8,038 nt of DNA from Pseudomonas sp. (GTDB lineage: Bacteria; Pseudomonadota; Gammaproteobacteria; Pseudomonadales; Pseudomonadaceae): the NCBI GenBank assembly GCA_030654635.1, contig JAURXE010000078.1, positions 1 to 8,038 on the forward strand, written 5' to 3'. Both the position numbers and the translations under genes were made by a program. The notes beneath the pieces are model-generated. The model made no database searches and was not told the DNA's origin. It worked only from the letters and a program-made list of their open reading frames with translations. Positions 6,230-8,038 of the stretch are shown here, in pieces (the stretch's first letter is position 1; every line of letters begins with the position of its first letter).

Positions 6230-6271
6230 AAAAAGCCCGGTTTCAGAAGCAGTCTGAAACCGGGCTTTTTT
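6230..6271. terminator. Bidirectional intrinsic terminator between cysB and cysH
   Basis: Perfect 18-bp arms at 6230-6247 and 6253-6270 flank a 5-base loop (AGCAG). The GC core AGCCCGG/CCGGGCT is bordered by A5 on one side and T6 on the other, giving a U-tract on both strands. It lies 13 bases after the cysB stop and 17 bases after the cysH stop on the opposite strand. No gene fits between them. Confidence 0.95.
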
Positions 6272-6287
6272 ATTTCAGCGCTTAGCT

Positions 6288-7022
6288 TTAGCTTTTTGCA
6301 ATCAAATTGCCGGCATGCAGGCCGCACTCTTTTTGCGTGGCTTCTTCCCACCACCAACGGCCTTCGCGTTCGTGCTGATTAGGTAAAACGGGGCGAGTGC
6401 AAGGCTCACAGCCGATGCTGATAAAACCGCGCTCGTGCAGGCTGTTGTAAGGCAGCTCCAGCATGCGGATATAGCCCCAGACTTCCTCGCTGGTCATATT
6501 TGCCAGCGGATTAAATTTGTACAGCGGCTTATCGGCGCTGGAGAAGGCTGAGTCAATTTCCAATGCTGCCACTTGGCTGCGGGTGCCGGGGCTCTGATCG
6601 CGGCGCTGGCCGGTGGCCCAGGCTCGTACAGTGCTGAGCTTGCGCCGCAGCGGGGCAATTTTGCGCACGCCACAGCACTCGCCGTGGCCGTCCTTGTAGA
6701 AACTGAACAGGCCTTTTGCTTTAACCAGCGCCTCGACTGCGGCGGCTTCCGGAGACAGTAGCTCGATGCTGATGCCGTAGTGCTCGCGCACCTGCTCGAT
6801 GAACCTATAGGTTTCTGGATGCAGGCGGCCGGTGTCGAGGCTGAAGACTTTGACTTTTTTGTTCAGCTTCCAGGCCATGTCCACCAGCACCACGTCTTCG
6901 GCGCCGCTGAAGGAAATCCACAGTTCATCGCCAAAATGCTCAAAGGCCAACTTGAGGATTTCTTGCGGGGATTTGCTGGCGTAAGTCGCGGCCAGTTCGG
7001 CGACGTCAAAAGGCTGGTTCAT
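6288..7022 (-). CDS. cysH: CysH, iron-sulfur adenylylsulfate (APS) reductase
   Basis: This enzyme reduces adenosine 5'-phosphosulfate to sulfite and AMP using thioredoxin, in assimilatory sulfate reduction. The 244-residue product has the substrate loop [10 protein letters not shown] (37-46), [10 protein letters not shown] (63-72), [13 protein letters not shown] (136-148), the [4Fe-4S] cysteines C116-C117 (GECCG) and C205/C208 (CEPC), and the C-terminal catalytic C233 in KECGLH. The two cysteine pairs mark the APS-using type rather than the enterobacterial PAPS type. ATG 7022 follows AGGA 9 bases upstream. P. aeruginosa CysH, as I remember it, is numbered 23 residues longer (cysteines 139, 140, 228, 231, 256). 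That offset fits every cysteine here, but this sequence has no ATG, GTG or TTG at a matching extended start. The gene is divergent from thrH, and CysB control is expected. Confidence 0.97.
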   Translation of the reverse strand: MNQPFDVAELAATYASKSPQEILKLAFEHFGDELWISFSGAEDVVLVDMAWKLNKKVKVFSLDTGRLHPETYRFIEQVREHYGISIELLSPEAAAVEALVKAKGLFSFYKDGHGECCGVRKIAPLRRKLSTVRAWATGQRRDQSPGTRSQVAALEIDSAFSSADKPLYKFNPLANMTSEEVWGYIRMLELPYNSLHERGFISIGCEPCTRPVLPNQHEREGRWWWEEATQKECGLHAGNLIAKS

Positions 7023-7068
7023 CAGGCGGTTTCCTAGTTTTAATGGCGCTTGGCGCTCTGTGTTGCCG

Positions 7069-7097
7069 ATGGTAGCAAAAACCGAATATGCATCTAA
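7069..7097 (-). promoter_or_regulatory. Candidate cysH promoter
   Basis: On the minus strand TACCAT (7069-7074, 4 of 6) is preceded directly by TGC, an extended -10. Seventeen bases upstream is a poor -35, TTAGAT (7092-7097). A weak -35 fits an activator-dependent promoter such as those driven by CysB. Transcription would start near 7062, about 40 bases before the ATG. The dyad at 7100-7125 lies directly upstream, at about -38 to -63, the usual place for a LysR-type activator. Confidence 0.3.
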
Positions 7098-7099
7098 AT

Positions 7100-7125
7100 A
7101 ACAAAGGCCTACGTAAAGCTTTGTT
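7100..7125. promoter_or_regulatory. 26-bp dyad in the cysH/thrH divergent region (candidate operator)
   Basis: AACAAAG (7100-7106) and CTTTGTT (7119-7125) are perfect 7-bp arms around 12 bases, with the palindrome TACGTA (7110-7115) exactly at the centre, so 10 of 13 half-site positions are symmetric. It borders the weak -35 proposed for cysH and lies 18 bases before the -35 proposed for thrH. A CysB activation site for cysH is the natural inference; the sequence itself does not identify the protein. Confidence 0.45.
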
Positions 7126-7143
7126 TTGGGTATAAGGCCTGCG

Positions 7144-7172
7144 TTGCACCCCGGCGGGTGAGCGGCTAAAGT
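7144..7172 (+). promoter_or_regulatory. Candidate thrH promoter
   Basis: TTGCAC (7144-7149) and TAAAGT (7167-7172, 4 of 6) are spaced by exactly 17 bases. Transcription would start near 7179, leaving a short leader that contains GAGGAA (7195-7200), the ribosome binding site of the GTG start at 7208. The spacer is GC-rich. Confidence 0.4.
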
Positions 7173-7207
7173 GCCGCCTAATTTTATCGCCAACGAGGAA
7201 ATAGCCC

Positions 7208-7825
7208 GTGGAAATTGCCTGTCTCGACCTAGAAGGCGTGTTGGTTCCAGAAATCTGGATTGCCTTCGCGGAAAAAACCGGCATCGAGTCGCTAAAAGCG
7301 ACTACTCGGGATATTCCCGATTATGACGTGCTGATGCAGCAGCGTTTGCGCATCCTCGACGAGCACGGCTTGAAGTTGGCGGACATCCAAGAGGTGATCG
7401 CTACCTTGGAGCCGCTGGACGGCGCGGTGGAGTTTGTCGACTGGTTGCGTGAGCGCTTTCAGGTGGTGATTCTGTCTGACACCTTCTACGAATTCTCTCA
7501 GCCGCTGATGCGCCAGTTGGGTTTTCCGGCCTTGCTCTGCCACAAGTTGATCACTGATGAGACTGATCGAGTGGTCGGCTATCAGTTGCGTCAGAAGGAC
7601 CCTAAGCGTCAGTCGGTGCTGGCCTTCAAGAGCCTGTACTACCGGGTGATTGCCGCTGGCGACTCGTATAACGACACAACCATGTTGTCCGAGGCCCACG
7701 CCGGGATTTTGTTTCACGCCCCGGAAAATGTGATCCGCGAGTTCCCGCAGTTCCCTGCGGTGCACAGCTATGCCGATCTGAAACTTGAGTTTCTCAAGGC
7801 CTCGGTGCGTGATCTGAGCTTGTAA
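7208..7825 (+). CDS. thrH: ThrH, phosphoserine phosphatase / phosphoserine:homoserine phosphotransferase
   Basis: The 205-residue product matches Pseudomonas ThrH almost throughout. It is a haloacid-dehalogenase phosphatase that dephosphorylates phosphoserine and can pass the phosphate to homoserine, linking serine and threonine synthesis. Motif I is DLEGVLVPE (7-15) with nucleophile D7 and E9 where most relatives have a second Asp. Motif II is ILSDTF with S90, motif III K133 in QKDPKRQ, and motif [11 protein letters not shown] (151-159) with D152 and D156. The helical cap lies between motifs I and II (about 15-75). Length is normal and no signal peptide is present. The start is GTG at 7208, supported by GAGGAA at 7195-7200, 7 bases upstream. 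It is monocistronic, with a promoter candidate upstream and a hairpin downstream. Serine supply feeds cysteine synthesis, so its position opposite cysH is metabolically sensible. Confidence 0.97.
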   Translation: MEIACLDLEGVLVPEIWIAFAEKTGIESLKATTRDIPDYDVLMQQRLRILDEHGLKLADIQEVIATLEPLDGAVEFVDWLRERFQVVILSDTFYEFSQPLMRQLGFPALLCHKLITDETDRVVGYQLRQKDPKRQSVLAFKSLYYRVIAAGDSYNDTTMLSEAHAGILFHAPENVIREFPQFPAVHSYADLKLEFLKASVRDLSL

Positions 7826-7840
7826 GAGCTACTGCTCTCG

Positions 7841-7875
7841 CCAAGGCCCGCTGTTGCGGGCCTTGGGGTTTCTGT
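7841..7875. terminator. GC-rich hairpin between thrH and pabB
   Basis: Perfect 11-bp arms CCAAGGCCCGC (7841-7851) and GCGGGCCTTGG (7856-7866) flank loop TGTT. On the plus strand the following sequence is GGTTTCTGT, a weak T-tract, so termination of thrH is probable but less efficient than at the other two hairpins. On the minus strand no T-tract follows, so termination of pabB here is less certain. Confidence 0.7.
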
Positions 7876-7876
7876 A

Positions 7877-8038
7877 CTAAAGCTTTTCCAGGGTTTCCAG
7901 CAGGATCGCGACCTTGGTGATCGACTCGGCATATTCGGCCTGCCAGTCGGAATCGGCGACTATGCCGCCGCCGCCCCAGCAACTGATTTGCCCATCCTTG
8001 ACCAGCAGGCTGCGAATGGCGATGGAGCTGTCCATCTC
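7877..8038 (-). CDS. pabB: 3' end of pabB, aminodeoxychorismate synthase component I
   Basis: The frame enters from the right edge and ends at TAG (7877-7879), giving the last 53 residues. They include MDSSIAIRSLLV and CWGGGGIVADSDWQAEYAES, the conserved C-terminal segment of the chorismate-binding enzymes (PabB, TrpE, isochorismate synthases) that closes the active site. PabB, with the glutaminase PabA, converts chorismate to 4-amino-4-deoxychorismate for folate. The choice of PabB over TrpE rests on the wording of this segment and on the recalled gene order thrH-pabB in Pseudomonas. The N-terminal and central parts lie outside the window. Confidence 0.88.
   Translation of the reverse strand, partial: EMDSSIAIRSLLVKDGQISCWGGGGIVADSDWQAEYAESITKVAILLETLEKL

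Noticed and set aside
6217..6287. Small gene between cysB and cysH
   Set aside because: Only 71 bases separate the two stops and most of that is the 18-bp-stem terminator, so there is no room for a gene.
7023..7193. Longer CysH from a TTG at 7193
   Set aside because: It would run through the whole divergent promoter region and nearly reach the thrH ribosome binding site; the family core begins near ATG 7022.

Overview
The window looks like a chromosomal segment of a Pseudomonas-type gammaproteobacterium. The order DAHP synthase - (accessory genes) - universal stress protein - cysB - cysH - thrH - pabB, with cysH and pabB on the minus strand, matches the arrangement I remember from Pseudomonas (the PA1750-PA1758 region of P. 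aeruginosa). CysB, CysH, ThrH and the DAHP synthase read like Pseudomonas orthologues. Base composition appears lower in GC than P. aeruginosa, which suggests another species of the lineage; I did not compute it. I see no insertion sequence, phage gene, tRNA, rRNA or CRISPR array, and no gene-free stretch longer than about 235 bases.

Left part (1-1880). The 3' end of an unrecognised small gene is followed by a short GNAT acetyltransferase. A perfect 19-bp inverted-repeat terminator separates this pair from a convergent class I DAHP synthase, the entry enzyme of the shikimate pathway. The DAHP synthase has an unusually long upstream region (about 235 bases). It holds a plausible sigma-70 promoter and a 12-bp interrupted dyad that would fold in the leader RNA.

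Middle part (1881-5130). A PilZ-domain (c-di-GMP receptor type) gene runs leftward. A three-gene unit runs rightward: thioredoxin-like protein, ketopantoate-reductase-family dehydrogenase and a cytosolic 5'-nucleotidase I family protein. The three genes are packed with TAGATG and ATGA junctions. The start codons of the two divergent units overlap in the tetranucleotide CATG, so each promoter must lie in the other's coding sequence. A universal stress protein gene with an RpoS-like -10 follows.

Right part (5131-8038) is a sulfur and amino-acid block. It holds cysB (master regulator of cysteine biosynthesis), a perfect 18-bp bidirectional terminator, cysH (iron-sulfur APS reductase, minus strand), thrH (phosphoserine phosphatase / homoserine kinase activity, plus strand), another hairpin, and the 3' end of pabB (minus strand). 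Two 26-bp dyads of identical geometry (7-bp arms, 12-bp spacer, 10 of 13 positions paired) lie upstream of cysB and in the cysH/thrH divergent region. They are the best regulatory leads here.

Most of the window is ordinary core metabolism. The parts least explained by known biology are the thioredoxin/reductase/nucleotidase unit with its locked divergent PilZ gene, the DAHP synthase leader, and the paired dyads. I found no convincing evidence of a wholly new system.
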